A model generated the notes under the pieces. The model saw nothing but the letters and a program-made list of their open reading frames with translations. It did not search any database and was not told where the DNA came from. Of a stretch of DNA of 46,236 nt, positions 26,669-37,786 are shown one piece after another; position 1 is the stretch's first letter; the number at the start of each line of letters is the position of its first letter. The translations under genes and the position numbers were made by a program. This DNA comes from Deltaproteobacteria bacterium (GTDB lineage: Bacteria > Desulfobacterota > Desulfuromonadia > Desulfuromonadales > JAAYDE01). The DNA is taken from NCBI GenBank assembly GCA_016934985.1, contig JAFGRU010000106.1:1-46236 (forward strand). Direction: 5' to 3'.

Positions 26669-27118
26669 ATGTTCACTATTGCCAGCGATCACGGCGGACT
26701 CGACCTTAAGGCGGCCGTTAAAGAATTTCTTGGGAAACTTGGCATCGAATGCCGGGATCTGGGCACCTTCAACAACGATTCTGTCGATTACCCTGATTTC
26801 GGCGAGAAGGTGGCCCGTGAGGTTTCCGAAGGAAGGGTCGAAAAAGGTATTCTGGTCTGCGGCACCGGGATCGGCATGTCAATCGTTGCCAACAAGTTTC
26901 CGGGCGTCAGGGCTGCACTGATTAATGATGAGTTTACGGCCCGTATGTCCAAGGAACACAATGATGCCAATATCATTGTTCTCGGAGGCCGGGTGTTGAC
27001 TCCCGAAATAGCTTGCCGGATGGTTGAAATCTGGCTTTCATCAGAATTCGAAGGGGGGCGACACCAAAAGCGGTTGGACAAAATCAGGGAGATAGAAAAA
27101 GAGCTTTTTAAATCTTGA
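26669..27118 (+). CDS. rpiB: Ribose-5-phosphate isomerase B
   Basis: Interconverts ribose-5-phosphate and ribulose-5-phosphate. It is about 149 residues, with the N-terminal SDHGG motif, catalytic cysteine in [10 protein letters not shown] and the usual RpiB/LacAB fold length. ATG 26669 has AAGG ten bases upstream. ATG 26660, overlapping the fabF stop, would add three residues. Ribulose-5-phosphate is also a substrate of RibBA encoded downstream. Confidence 0.94.
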   Translation: MFTIASDHGGLDLKAAVKEFLGKLGIECRDLGTFNNDSVDYPDFGEKVAREVSEGRVEKGILVCGTGIGMSIVANKFPGVRAALINDEFTARMSKEHNDANIIVLGGRVLTPEIACRMVEIWLSSEFEGGRHQKRLDKIREIEKELFKS

Positions 27119-27130
27119 CAAATATGTGAT

Positions 27131-27157
27131 TAAAAAGCAGGCTCAGCCTGCTTTTTA
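27131..27157 (+). terminator. Terminator after rpiB
   Basis: TAAAAAGCAGGC (27131-27142) and GCCTGCTTTTTA (27146-27157) form a perfect 12-bp stem with a TCA loop and a built-in T tract. Confidence 0.8.
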
Positions 27158-27200
27158 ATTTTGATGGATTTGCTTGATCTCAGCAGGAGGTGTTTATTTC

Positions 27201-28450
<1,250 letters not shown>

Positions 28451-28454
<4 letters not shown>

Positions 28455-28930
28455 TGCGGCCGTCCTGGGAAGAATATTTCATGGACATCGCCAAGCTGGT
28501 GGCCAAGCGTTCCACCTGTCTGAGGCGTTTTGTCGGTGCGGTCCTGGTGAAGGATAAAAATATTCTGGCCACCGGCTATAACGGCGTTCCTTCGGGGATT
28601 ACCCACTGCTCCGAAAGCGGCTGCCTGCGCGAACAGCTCAAGGTTCCTTCCGGCGAAAGGCATGAACTCTGCCGTGGTTTGCACGCTGAACAGAACGCCA
28701 TTATTCAGGCCGCCAAACATGGTGTCAACATCGATGGGTCGACGCTCTACTGCACGACTGCCCCGTGCGTTATCTGCGCCAAGATGCTGATCAATGCCGG
28801 CATTAAACAGATAGTCTATATGGACGGTTATCCGGACGAGCTTTCTTCCGATATGCTTAAGGAGGCGGGGATCGCTTTTCTTCCCTACCATACTCTTTTG
28901 GAGAAAAAACCTGAAGAGGAACCAATATGA
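28451..28930 (+). CDS. Deoxycytidylate (dCMP) deaminase-type protein
   Basis: A cytidine/deoxycytidylate deaminase family member, 159 residues from the ATGATG that overlaps the glyA stop. Zinc ligands and the proton shuttle are H78-A-E80 and C106-V-I-C109 (PCVIC). Extra cysteines and a histidine in the THCSESGC segment resemble the second zinc site of ComEB-type dCMP deaminases. Its product dUMP feeds dTMP synthesis, which suits a glyA/nrdR neighbourhood. Exact substrate inferred. Confidence 0.87.
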
Positions 28931-29382
28931 AATGCCCCTTTTGCCAGCATACCGATACCAAGGTGATCGACTCCCGTCTCGGCAAGGAAGGCAACATTAT
29001 CCGCCGTCGACGGGAGTGTATTTCGTGCCTGCGCCGGTTCACCACTTTTGAGAGAGTTGAAGACACCCTGCCTCTTGTTATTAAAAAGGATGGCCGGCGG
29101 GAGATGTTTGACCGTCAGAAGATCATCGCAGGGATTCAACGGGCTTGTGAAAAGCGGCCGGTTTCCATCGAAACAATCGAAAAAATTGTCGACGGCCTTG
29201 AGCAGCACTTTCAGGAAGGGGCTGAAAAGGAAATCGATTCGAGTCGCATTGGTGAAGCGGTCATGCAGGCCCTCCATGGCATCGACCAGGTTGCCTATGT
29301 TCGCTTTGCCTCTGTGTACCGGCAGTTCAAGGATCTTAACGAGTTCATGATCGAACTCAAGGACCTTCTGCAGCAGAAATAA
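28927..29382 (+). CDS. nrdR: Transcriptional repressor NrdR
   Basis: An ATP/dATP-sensing repressor of ribonucleotide reductase genes. The 151-residue protein has an N-terminal zinc ribbon (C3, C6, C31, C34), then an ATP-cone domain (about 49-139). The ATG overlaps the deaminase stop by four bases. nrdR-ribD adjacency is common in bacteria. Confidence 0.97.
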   Translation: MKCPFCQHTDTKVIDSRLGKEGNIIRRRRECISCLRRFTTFERVEDTLPLVIKKDGRREMFDRQKIIAGIQRACEKRPVSIETIEKIVDGLEQHFQEGAEKEIDSSRIGEAVMQALHGIDQVAYVRFASVYRQFKDLNEFMIELKDLLQQK

Positions 29383-29406
29383 CCCCATTCGTCATTCGAT
29401 GACAGC

Positions 29407-30519
29407 ATGACTCCCGAACAAAAATACATGCGCCAGGCTTTGGATCTGGCTCACAAAGGGGAGGGGAGGACCGCCCCCAATCCCCCCGTTGGTGCTGTCG
29501 TGGTGCGCGAAAACATCATTGTCGGAAGGGGGTTCCATCCTTGTGCAGGCCAACCCCATGCTGAGATCTTCGCTTTGCAGGAAGCCGGTGCACTGACTGT
29601 TGGCGCCGATCTTTATGTCACTTTGGAGCCCTGTTCCCATCAAGGGCGTACCGGCCCCTGTACAGAGGCCATAAAAAAAGCCGGCATTGCGCGGGTTTTC
29701 GCCGGGACCAGGGACCCTAACCCGCGGGTTGACGGCAAGGGCCTGGCACAACTTGAGGCGTCCGGGATCCAAACCGCCTGCGGCATTCTTGAGGATGAAT
29801 GCAAGCGTTTGATTGCCCCTTTTGCCAAGGTTGTCCGCACCGGTCTGCCTTATGTCATCCTCAAGGCTGCCATGACCCTGGACGGCCAAATTGCCACTTC
29901 CAGCGGAGATTCCCGGTGGATTTCGAGTGACCCGAGCCGCGAGAAAGTGCACCGCCTGCGTGATCGGATGGACGCCGTTATGGTTGGCGCGGGGACCGTT
30001 ATCAAGGACGATCCGCGTCTTACCACCCGCTTACAAGACGGTGGTCGGGATGCAATCCGGGTAGTCGTGGATTCTGCTTTGCGAGTTCCGGAACACGCCC
30101 AGGTTTTTCACCTTGAATCCAGCGCACCAACCCTGCTCGCGGTGTCTTCTGATATCCCCTCGGACAGAATCCGGCCCTATGAAAAACCCGGCGTCCAGGT
30201 TATGCAGGTCTCCGGCCGCAACGGACGCATCGATCTGGCTGTCCTCTTGCGGGAGTTGGGAAAAATGGATATTCATAGTATTCTTTTGGAAGGAGGCAGC
30301 CGTCTCAATGCCGAGATGTGGCATCGGCAGTTGATTGACCGTCTCATGCTGTTTATCGCCCCCAGGATCCTTGGCGGCGGGGACGGTTTGACCTTGTTTT
30401 CAGGGGAAGGGGTGCGGTTCATGAAAGAGGCGCTTCAGCTTGAGGATGTGCGATATTCTTATTGGGGGCCGGATATTCTAATTGAAGGAGAGGTTCCGAA
30501 TGTTCACCGGGCTGATTGA
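29407..30519 (+). CDS. ribD: Bifunctional pyrimidine deaminase/reductase RibD
   Basis: Carries out steps two and three of riboflavin synthesis. It has 370 residues. The N-terminal deaminase domain has H51-A-E53 and C76/C85 (PCSHQGRTGPC). The C-terminal reductase domain (about 148-370) has MTLDGQIA and LEGGSRLN motifs. It leads the rib operon ribD-ribE-ribBA-ribH. Only 24 bp separate it from nrdR, so there is no room for an FMN riboswitch. Confidence 0.96.
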   Translation: MTPEQKYMRQALDLAHKGEGRTAPNPPVGAVVVRENIIVGRGFHPCAGQPHAEIFALQEAGALTVGADLYVTLEPCSHQGRTGPCTEAIKKAGIARVFAGTRDPNPRVDGKGLAQLEASGIQTACGILEDECKRLIAPFAKVVRTGLPYVILKAAMTLDGQIATSSGDSRWISSDPSREKVHRLRDRMDAVMVGAGTVIKDDPRLTTRLQDGGRDAIRVVVDSALRVPEHAQVFHLESSAPTLLAVSSDIPSDRIRPYEKPGVQVMQVSGRNGRIDLAVLLRELGKMDIHSILLEGGSRLNAEMWHRQLIDRLMLFIAPRILGGGDGLTLFSGEGVRFMKEALQLEDVRYSYWGPDILIEGEVPNVHRAD

Positions 30520-31153
30520 GGATGTTGGAAAGATCGGACGTGTACAGCGGCAATCCGACGACTATCGCCTGACCGTTCAATTGGGTGGGCTGCCCGGGGA
30601 TGATATCCGGACAGGGGACAGCATTGCGGTCAATGGCGTCTGCCTGACCGTCGTTTCCTTGCAATCCGGACAATTCTGCGCTGACGTCTCACCTGAAACC
30701 CTTCAAAAAACTACTCTCGTTCGTCTCAAGGCCGGCAGCAGTGTTAATTTGGAGCGGGCCTTGACCCTGTCCAGCCGCCTGGGTGGTCACCTGGTTTACG
30801 GCCACGTGGATGAGGTTGCGGTTCTTACCAGTCGCAGTTTAGAACAGAATTGCATCCGCATGGGTTTTAAGTTATCCAGGGGAACCTGTCGCTACCTGGT
30901 GGCTAAAGGTTCCGTCGCTATTGATGGCATCAGCCTGACCGTTAATACCGTTGGCGAGGAGGATTTCACCATTGCGGTTATTCCTCATACTCTGGAAAAG
31001 ACCACCCTTAAAGATCGCAAAATTGGCGATCCGGTCAATATTGAAGTCGACATTTTTGCCAAATACATCGAACGGCTTCTGAATTTACCGGCTGAGGGGG
31101 GGGATAAAAACAAGGTGGACAGCCAATTTCTTGCGAAGCACGGCTTTCTGTGA
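30500..31153 (+). CDS. ribE: Riboflavin synthase, alpha chain
   Basis: Dismutates two 6,7-dimethyl-8-ribityllumazine molecules to riboflavin. The 217-residue protein begins MFTGLIEDVG, the family signature, at ATG 30500 inside the end of ribD, with GGAGAGG upstream. It has two tandem lumazine-binding barrels, with a repeat of the pattern SIAVNGVCLTV / SVAIDGISLTV. Confidence 0.96.
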   Translation: MFTGLIEDVGKIGRVQRQSDDYRLTVQLGGLPGDDIRTGDSIAVNGVCLTVVSLQSGQFCADVSPETLQKTTLVRLKAGSSVNLERALTLSSRLGGHLVYGHVDEVAVLTSRSLEQNCIRMGFKLSRGTCRYLVAKGSVAIDGISLTVNTVGEEDFTIAVIPHTLEKTTLKDRKIGDPVNIEVDIFAKYIERLLNLPAEGGDKNKVDSQFLAKHGFL

Positions 31154-31186
31154 AATAATACGGCGCTTGTTAGAAGGAGACGGACA

Positions 31187-32392
31187 ATGCCGATATCCAA
31201 TGTTGAAGCAGCCTTGAAAGAAATCCGCCAGGGGAAAATGGTGATCCTGGTTGATGATGAAGATAGGGAAAATGAAGGCGATCTGGCCATGGCGGCCGAG
31301 ATGGTTACCCCGCAGGACATTAATTTTATGGCCAAGGAAGGGCGCGGCCTCATCTGCCTTTCCCTGAGCGAAGAGCGGGCCGATTATCTCAACCTGCCGC
31401 TTATGGTTCAGGAAAACAGTTCCAGCTTTGGCACCGCTTTCACCGTTTCCATCGAGGCGCGCAAAGGGGTCTCGACCGGTATTTCCGCGGCAGATCGGGC
31501 TCATACCATTCAGGTCGCTATTGACGATGAGACCACTCCCCTTGATCTCGCTCGTCCCGGTCATGTTTTCCCCCTGCGTGCCAAGCGGGGCGGCGTGCTG
31601 GTGCGTGCCGGCCAGACCGAGGGTTCCCTCGATCTGGCCCGTCTCGCGGGTCTCAAACCGGCCGGGGTCATCTGTGAAATTATGAATGATGACGGAACAA
31701 TGGCGCGCATGGCCCAGCTTCAGCAATTTTCCCGGCGACATGATTTGCGCATTGTTACCATTGCCGAACTGGTGGCCTACCGCATGCGCAAGGAACTTCT
31801 GGTCCGGCGTGCTGCGGAAACCACCATACCGACGGAATTTGGCGGTAACTTCCAGGCTATTGCCTACGAAAATGATGTTGACGATGCTCAACATCTCGCC
31901 CTTGTAAAAGGACAAATTGACGGCGATGAGCCGATCCTGGTGCGGGTTCATTCCGAATGTCTCACCGGGGACGTTTTCGGTTCCTGCCGCTGTGATTGCG
32001 GAGATCAGCTGCATGCGGCAATGATGCAGATTGAAAAGGAAGGGAAGGGCATTATTCTCTACATGCGCCAGGAAGGGCGGGGGATAGGCCTGATCAATAA
32101 ACTGAGAGCTTACGCTTTGCAGGACCAGGGACACGATACGGTCGAGGCCAATGTCGCCCTCGGTTTTAAACCTGATCTTCGTGATTACGGTTTGGGCGCC
32201 CAGATTCTTACCGATCTGGGTGTGAGACGACTCAAATTGATGACCAATAACCCTAAAAAGATCGTCGGGTTGGAAGGTTACGGGCTGGAAATTGTCGAAC
32301 GCGTTCCCATCCAGATTCCGCCCACTCGCAGCAACCTTCATTATCTTCAGACCAAGCGTGAAAAAATGGGACATTTGTTGGAGAATCTTTAA
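31187..32392 (+). CDS. ribBA: Bifunctional DHBP synthase / GTP cyclohydrolase II
   Basis: Supplies both precursors of the lumazine ring. The 401-residue protein has an N-terminal RibB domain (1-205) with [10 protein letters not shown] at 23-32 and HTIQ at 106-109. The C-terminal RibA domain carries zinc ligands C258, C269 and C271 and the RQEGRGIGL motif at 294-302. Both halves look complete. Confidence 0.97.
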   Translation: MPISNVEAALKEIRQGKMVILVDDEDRENEGDLAMAAEMVTPQDINFMAKEGRGLICLSLSEERADYLNLPLMVQENSSSFGTAFTVSIEARKGVSTGISAADRAHTIQVAIDDETTPLDLARPGHVFPLRAKRGGVLVRAGQTEGSLDLARLAGLKPAGVICEIMNDDGTMARMAQLQQFSRRHDLRIVTIAELVAYRMRKELLVRRAAETTIPTEFGGNFQAIAYENDVDDAQHLALVKGQIDGDEPILVRVHSECLTGDVFGSCRCDCGDQLHAAMMQIEKEGKGIILYMRQEGRGIGLINKLRAYALQDQGHDTVEANVALGFKPDLRDYGLGAQILTDLGVRRLKLMTNNPKKIVGLEGYGLEIVERVPIQIPPTRSNLHYLQTKREKMGHLLENL

Positions 32393-32415
32393 CTTATTTA
32401 CCGGGATTTGGAGTC

Positions 32416-32880
32416 ATGGCAAAAAATTACGAAGGGCAACTCGACGGCCGCGGGCAAAACATTGCTATCATTGTTTCCAGGTTCAACAGTTTCATTTCCG
32501 AACGTTTGGTTGAAGGGGCGTTGGATGCTTTAACCCGGCATGGGGTGCTTGATGATGACATTTCCATGTTCCGGGTTCCAGGTGCTTTTGAAATCCCCTT
32601 GATGGCGCAAAAACTGGCAAGTTCAAAAAATTTTGACGCTATAATCTGCCTGGGCGCCGTTATTCGTGGTGCAACCCCTCATTTCGATTATGTCAGCGCC
32701 GAAGTTTCAAAAGGGATTGCCAGCGTCAGTCTTGACAAGGGTCTGCCTGTTATTTTCGGGATTCTGACTACCGATAATATCGAGCAGGCTATAGAGCGCG
32801 CCGGAACTAAAGCTGGAAACAAAGGCTTTGATGCGGCTCTGAGTGCCATTGAGATGGTCAACCTCCTGAAGTCAATCTAA
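32416..32880 (+). CDS. ribH: 6,7-dimethyl-8-ribityllumazine synthase
   Basis: The penultimate enzyme of riboflavin synthesis, usually forming icosahedral or pentameric shells. The 154-residue protein has the VSRFNSFI N-terminal motif, [14 protein letters not shown] with the catalytic histidine, and [11 protein letters not shown]. It directly abuts nusB. Confidence 0.97.
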   Translation: MAKNYEGQLDGRGQNIAIIVSRFNSFISERLVEGALDALTRHGVLDDDISMFRVPGAFEIPLMAQKLASSKNFDAIICLGAVIRGATPHFDYVSAEVSKGIASVSLDKGLPVIFGILTTDNIEQAIERAGTKAGNKGFDAALSAIEMVNLLKSI

Positions 32881-32883
32881 GTG

Positions 32884-33372
32884 ATGGGCAAAGGAAATCG
32901 TCGCCAAGGCAGAGAATTGGCTCTTCAGATAATTTTCGGTATGCCTGACCAAAAGGGTGGCATTCAACAGGCATTGCGAATTTTCTGGGAGAACTTTACT
33001 TTCGAGGATGAAATCCTGGGTGAGTACTCTGATGAATTCAGTGGGGAGCCATCGACCAAAGCCTGTAGTTTCGCCGAGGACCTTGCCTGTGGTGTAGCTG
33101 AAAATCTGCAGGAAATTGATAAGCGGATTAAGGAATTCTCTACCAATTGGACTCTTGAGCGCATGGCCCGGGTTGATCTTTCCCTCCTGCGTCTGGCGGT
33201 TTATGAAATTTTGTTTTGTCCGGAAGTTCCGGTCAATGTCGTTATCAATGAAGCCATTGAAATCGGCAAGAGGTTCGGCACCAAGGAGACCCCGGCCTTT
33301 GTTAACGGGATTCTCGACAAAATCTCCAGCCAATGCCGGAATTCCTCCAAGGAAGCCTCTGGCCAACCCTGA
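32884..33372 (+). CDS. nusB: Transcription antitermination factor NusB
   Basis: Binds boxA with S10 in rRNA antitermination. It is 162 residues from ATG 32884. A GTG at 32881 adds one residue. All-helical, with the RxARExALQ-like start (RRQGRELALQIIF), and the DLSLLRLAVYEIL and VINEAIEIGKRF motifs. ribH-nusB is a classic pairing. Confidence 0.94.
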   Translation: MGKGNRRQGRELALQIIFGMPDQKGGIQQALRIFWENFTFEDEILGEYSDEFSGEPSTKACSFAEDLACGVAENLQEIDKRIKEFSTNWTLERMARVDLSLLRLAVYEILFCPEVPVNVVINEAIEIGKRFGTKETPAFVNGILDKISSQCRNSSKEASGQP

Positions 33373-33512
33373 CAGCATTTTAATGCTGTTGGAGGGGAGC
33401 AGGGGGGAGGATGTGGTCAACATTACAATAGTGAACAGTCAAAAAGAGTTCAGCAAAACAGCTGACTGAGACAATAATCCCGTTAACCGGTTAAAGCATC
33501 TGGAAAATGATA

Positions 33513-34823
33513 ATGAAAGAGATAAATGTTGGGTTGCTGGGTTTTGGTACGGTAGGCTCCGGGGTGGTGCGGATTTTTCACCGCAATTGTGCGCTTATTG
33601 AAAAACGCCTTGGTGCGACTTTGAAATTGGCTAAGATTGTCGACCTTGATATTGAGCGTGATCGGGGTGTGGCCGTTGATTCTGCTATTCTCACGACCGA
33701 CGCCGCCCAGGTGGTTGATAACCCTGATATTGATATTGTCATTGAACTGATCGGCGGTTACGAACCTGCAAGAGAACTGGTTTTGAGAGCCTTGCGCAAC
33801 GGCAAACCGGTAGTGACTGCCAACAAGGCGTTGCTGGCACTTCATGGTGAGGAAATTTACACCGAAGCTGCAGCTAATGATGTGGATATCCTTTTTGAGG
33901 CCGCTGTCGGCGGTGGAATCCCTGTTATCACTTCCATCAAGGAAAATTTAAGTGCCAATAAATTTTCCAGCGCACTCGGCATACTTAACGGTACCTGCAA
34001 TTACATTCTGACCCGGATGACGGATGAGGGTGAAGAGTTCGCGGATATGCTGAAGGAGGCTCAGGAAAAAGGTTTTGCCGAGGCCGATCCGGCCTTCGAT
34101 GTCGACGGTATTGATGCGGCACATAAATTGGCCATCCTGATCTCCCTTTGCTTTGGGACCAAGATTGACTTTGAAGATATTTACATCGAGGGCATAAGCC
34201 ATCTGTCCTCGGTTGATATCAGCTTTGCCGGGCAATTCGGGTATAAAATCAAATTACTGGCCATCGGTAAAATTACCGGCGGTGCTGTTGAAGCGCGGGT
34301 TCACCCCACCATGATTCCCATCGCTCATCCCCTGGCCGATGTCGACGGGGTTTTCAATGCCGTGCGTCTCAAAGGCGATTTTGTCGGGCCGGTTATTCTG
34401 ACTGGAAAAGGGGCCGGGATGGATGCCACAGCCAGTGCCGTTGTTGGGGACGTAATCTCTTCGGCTCGTGATTTGCTGGCCGGCTCAAAAATGCGCACAT
34501 CCCCCCTCGGATATCGCACCGAGGCCCTGGAGAAGTTGCCTGTTAAAGCTATTACGGATCTTTGGGGGCCATATTATTTGCGCTTTTTAATCGTTGACCG
34601 TCCTGGAGTTCTTGGCAGGATTTCCACCATTCTCGGCAATCATGATATAAGCATTTCCTCCATGATTCAGATGAGCCGGTCCTTCAAAGATGCTGCTCCA
34701 GTGGTTTTAACCACCCACGAGGCTCTGGAGGCCAATATCCGTTCCGCGCTTTATGAAATTGATCTCCTTGAGGAAGTCTGCCATCCCAGTCTCTTTATTC
34801 GCATCGAGAATGAAATGGAATAA
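33513..34823 (+). CDS. hom: Homoserine dehydrogenase
   Basis: Reduces aspartate semialdehyde to homoserine (threonine and methionine branch). The 436-residue protein starts at the second of two nearby ATGs (MKEINVGLLGFGTVGSG). The first, at 33507, would add two residues. It has a Rossmann GFGTVGSG at 10-17, a substrate-binding domain with GILNGTCNYIL, and a C-terminal ACT domain (about 350-430) for threonine feedback. A hairpin TTTCAGGC/GCCTGAAA follows the stop. Confidence 0.95.
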   Translation: MKEINVGLLGFGTVGSGVVRIFHRNCALIEKRLGATLKLAKIVDLDIERDRGVAVDSAILTTDAAQVVDNPDIDIVIELIGGYEPARELVLRALRNGKPVVTANKALLALHGEEIYTEAAANDVDILFEAAVGGGIPVITSIKENLSANKFSSALGILNGTCNYILTRMTDEGEEFADMLKEAQEKGFAEADPAFDVDGIDAAHKLAILISLCFGTKIDFEDIYIEGISHLSSVDISFAGQFGYKIKLLAIGKITGGAVEARVHPTMIPIAHPLADVDGVFNAVRLKGDFVGPVILTGKGAGMDATASAVVGDVISSARDLLAGSKMRTSPLGYRTEALEKLPVKAITDLWGPYYLRFLIVDRPGVLGRISTILGNHDISISSMIQMSRSFKDAAPVVLTTHEALEANIRSALYEIDLLEEVCHPSLFIRIENEME

Positions 34824-35035
34824 ATGGTTTAATTTTTCAGGCTCTTTACAGTTTTGCCTGAAACAGGTAGTGACGGGCTGCAGGTTTTCCCATCAGGCTA
34901 TTTTTTCTGGAGGGAAGCACCTTTTTCAGTTCAAGGATGTGACTTTATCTCGGTTTTGGTAATTTTTTTCACCTTGATTCAACAACAGTCCGGCTTTCTT
35001 ATTGCGGAACAGTGGATTCAGATCAGGAGTAAGTC

Positions 35036-36137
35036 ATGAATAGAGAAGTCCTTGATAAATTGGCAGAACTTGAAGAAAAAATACTCGAACTCAGGGGGTA
35101 TCTTTGACATAGAGACCAAAAAGGAACGTATTGCCGAGCTTGATGCCGAAAGCAGCAAGCCGGAGTTCTGGAACGACTCGGAAAAGGCGCAGAGTCTTTC
35201 CAGGGAGAGAAACGAACTTTTGAAGGTTGTTGATTCCTGGCAGGCGGTTTTTGGGGTACTTGAGGATCTGCGGGTTCTCCAGGAACTGCTCGAGGAAGAT
35301 GAAGACGAGGATTCTCTAAAGGAGTTTCACGAACAGTTGGCGGCCCTGGAGGTTGCCATTGAAAAAATTGAGTTTACCCGCATGCTTTCCGGGGAGAATG
35401 ATCCCAGTGATGCAATCCTCAGTATCAATGCCGGGGCCGGAGGTACCGAGGCCCAGGATTGGGCCGAGATGGTGCTGCGGATGTATTTGCGCTTTTGTGA
35501 AAAGAAGGATTTCAAGACAGAAATTACCGACTGTCAGCCCGGTGAGGAAGCCGGCATTAAAAGCGCCACGATTACCGTTTCCGGTTCATACGCTTACGGT
35601 TGGCTGCGGCCGGAGATTGGCATTCATCGCTTGGTGCGTATATCGCCTTTTGATTCAAATGCCAGGCGCCATACATCCTTCTGTTCAGTCTTTGTTTTTC
35701 CCGATTTACCCGATGAAGTTGAGATTGAGATTAATGAAAAGGATCTCCGCATCGACACTTACCGCTCCAGCGGCGCCGGCGGTCAGCATGTCAACAAAAC
35801 CGACTCGGCTGTGCGGATAACCCACCTTCCCACCGGGATTGTCGTGGCTTGCCAGAATGAACGCTCCCAGCACAAGAACCGGGCTACTGCAATGCGGCAA
35901 CTCAGGGCTCGTCTTTTTGAGTTGGAAGAGCGGAGAAAAGCCGAAGAGGCCTCGGAACTGGCCAGCGATAAAAAGGACATTGCCTGGGGAAGCCAGATAC
36001 GGTCCTACGTTCTTCACCCCTACCGCATGGTCAAGGATCATCGGACGGGGTTTGAAATGGGAAATGCCGATGCTGTTCTTGACGGGGATCTTGAAAGGTT
36101 TATTGAAGCCTATCTGCTTGGCGGCCAGGAGGATTGA
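35036..36137 (+). CDS. prfB: Peptide chain release factor 2, with programmed +1 frameshift
   Basis: Reads UGA and UAA stop codons. Frame 0 runs from ATG 35036 for 23 codons to an in-frame TGA at 35105-35107. The site AGGGGGTATCTTTGAC, with an internal Shine-Dalgarno and the slippery CTT-TGA, is identical to the E. coli one. Shifting +1 (joining 35036-35104 to 35106-36137) gives a 366-residue RF2. SPF at 203-205 (stop recognition) and GGQ at 248-250 (peptide release) are present. RF2 shortage favours the shift, giving autoregulation. Confidence 0.97.
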
Positions 36138-36269
36138 CTGTACCGTGGAATTTGAGCCGTTTTTTCTCAACTTTCACTGTAGCCGTTACCTCTGCTTTAA
36201 CCTTGACTAACCCCGTTCTGAAAGCTATCTTTACGCGATTTAAATATCTTCTGGAGATTGGCGATTGAG

Positions 36270-37757
36270 ATGGATGAAAGCAATGAACTGCTGATCCAGC
36301 GGCAGGAAAAAATTAGGGAATTCAGGGCTCAGGGCGTGAACCCCTTTGCCAATGATTTTTGTGTCTCCCATACGGTTGAGGACGTTATTCTCGCTCATGG
36401 CGAAGAGGATGCGGACACTTTGGCAGAATCCGGTGCCTGCTATACTCTTGCCGGCCGTGTCATGGCCAAAAGGGATTTCGGTAAAGCCGCTTTTGTTCAG
36501 ATCAAAGACCGCAAGGGGCAGCTTCAGGTTTATGTCGGTAAAAACCTTGTCGGCTCGGAAAGCTTTGAATTGTTTCGAAAGTTCGACATCGGCGATATTG
36601 TCGGGCTCAAAGGAGCACCCTTTCGCACAAAGACCGGTGAACTTTCCATCCGGGCTGCTGAAATCCGTCTGTTGACCAAATCCATGCTGCCTCTGCCGGA
36701 GAAATGGCATGGTCTTACCGATGTCGAAACCCGCTACCGGCAGCGCTATCTCGACCTCATGGTTAATCCCGAGGTTGGTGAAGTTTTTAAAAAACGCAGC
36801 CGGATTATCAATTTCATTCGTGAGTTCATGATTCGGGAAGATTTCCTCGAAGTTGAAACCCCGATGATGCATCCCGTTGCCGGTGGTGCAACGGCCAAGC
36901 CTTTTGAAACCTATCATAACACTTTGAAGATGAAACTGTTTTTGCGTATTGCCCCGGAACTTTACCTGAAGCGCCTGGTTGTGGGAGGTCTCGAAAGGGT
37001 ATTTGAAATCAATCGCAATTTCCGTAATGAAGGAATTTCGATTCAGCATAATCCGGAATTTACCATGATGGAGTTCTACCAGGCCTATGCCAATTTTGAG
37101 GACCTCATGGATTTCTCCGAGAGGCTGATCTGCGGCCTCGCCACTGAGGTGAACGGCAGTCTCGATCTGGTTTACGGTGGAAAACCGGTCAACCTTGCTC
37201 CGCCCTGGAAAAGGCTGACCTTAAAAGAGGCTATCTGCGAATACGGCGGTGTGGCCCCCGAGGTTCTGGAAAGCCGGGAGCGTACCTGGAAGCTGGCCGA
37301 AGAACTCGGCCTCGACCTGGATCCGAAGATCGGCCAAGGGAAACTGCTTACCGAAATATTTGATGAGGTAGCTGAACCTGAGCTTTGGAATCCCACTTTT
37401 ATTACCGGCTATCCGACCGAAGTCTCTCCTTTGTCGCGCAAAAACGATGACAATCCCGAGATTGTCGACCGCTTTGAACTCTTTGCCGTTGGGCGGGAAC
37501 TGGCCAACGGTTTCTCTGAGCTGAACGATCCCCAGGATCAGAAAGAGCGTTTTCTTCAGCAGCTTGCCGAGAAAGAGGCCGGTGACGAAGAAGCTCATGG
37601 AATGGATGAAGATTACATCCGTGCTTTGGAATATGGGCTCCCTCCTACCGCTGGAGAGGGCATCGGCATTGACCGTTTGGTCATGCTTCTGACTGATTCT
37701 GCTTCCATCCGCGATGTGATTTTATTTCCTCAACTGCGCAGGGAACCAGGGACCTAA
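36270..37757 (+). CDS. lysS: Lysyl-tRNA synthetase, class II
   Basis: Charges tRNA-Lys. The 495-residue protein has an N-terminal OB fold (GRVMAKRDFGKAAF, about 60-75), motif 1 in RSRIINFIREF, motif 2 around FRNEGISIQHNPEFTMMEFY and motif 3 GIGIDRLVMLL near the end. ATG 36270 is used. A TTG at 36258 overlaps its ribosome site. prfB-lysS order is common. Confidence 0.96.
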   Translation: MDESNELLIQRQEKIREFRAQGVNPFANDFCVSHTVEDVILAHGEEDADTLAESGACYTLAGRVMAKRDFGKAAFVQIKDRKGQLQVYVGKNLVGSESFELFRKFDIGDIVGLKGAPFRTKTGELSIRAAEIRLLTKSMLPLPEKWHGLTDVETRYRQRYLDLMVNPEVGEVFKKRSRIINFIREFMIREDFLEVETPMMHPVAGGATAKPFETYHNTLKMKLFLRIAPELYLKRLVVGGLERVFEINRNFRNEGISIQHNPEFTMMEFYQAYANFEDLMDFSERLICGLATEVNGSLDLVYGGKPVNLAPPWKRLTLKEAICEYGGVAPEVLESRERTWKLAEELGLDLDPKIGQGKLLTEIFDEVAEPELWNPTFITGYPTEVSPLSRKNDDNPEIVDRFELFAVGRELANGFSELNDPQDQKERFLQQLAEKEAGDEEAHGMDEDYIRALEYGLPPTAGEGIGIDRLVMLLTDSASIRDVILFPQLRREPGT

Positions 37758-37786
37758 TCGGTCTCCGCTCTCAGAAGATCAGGATT

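Noticed and set aside
29383..29406. FMN riboswitch in front of the rib operon.
   Set aside because: The gap to nrdR is only 24 bp and no RFN-element motifs are seen.
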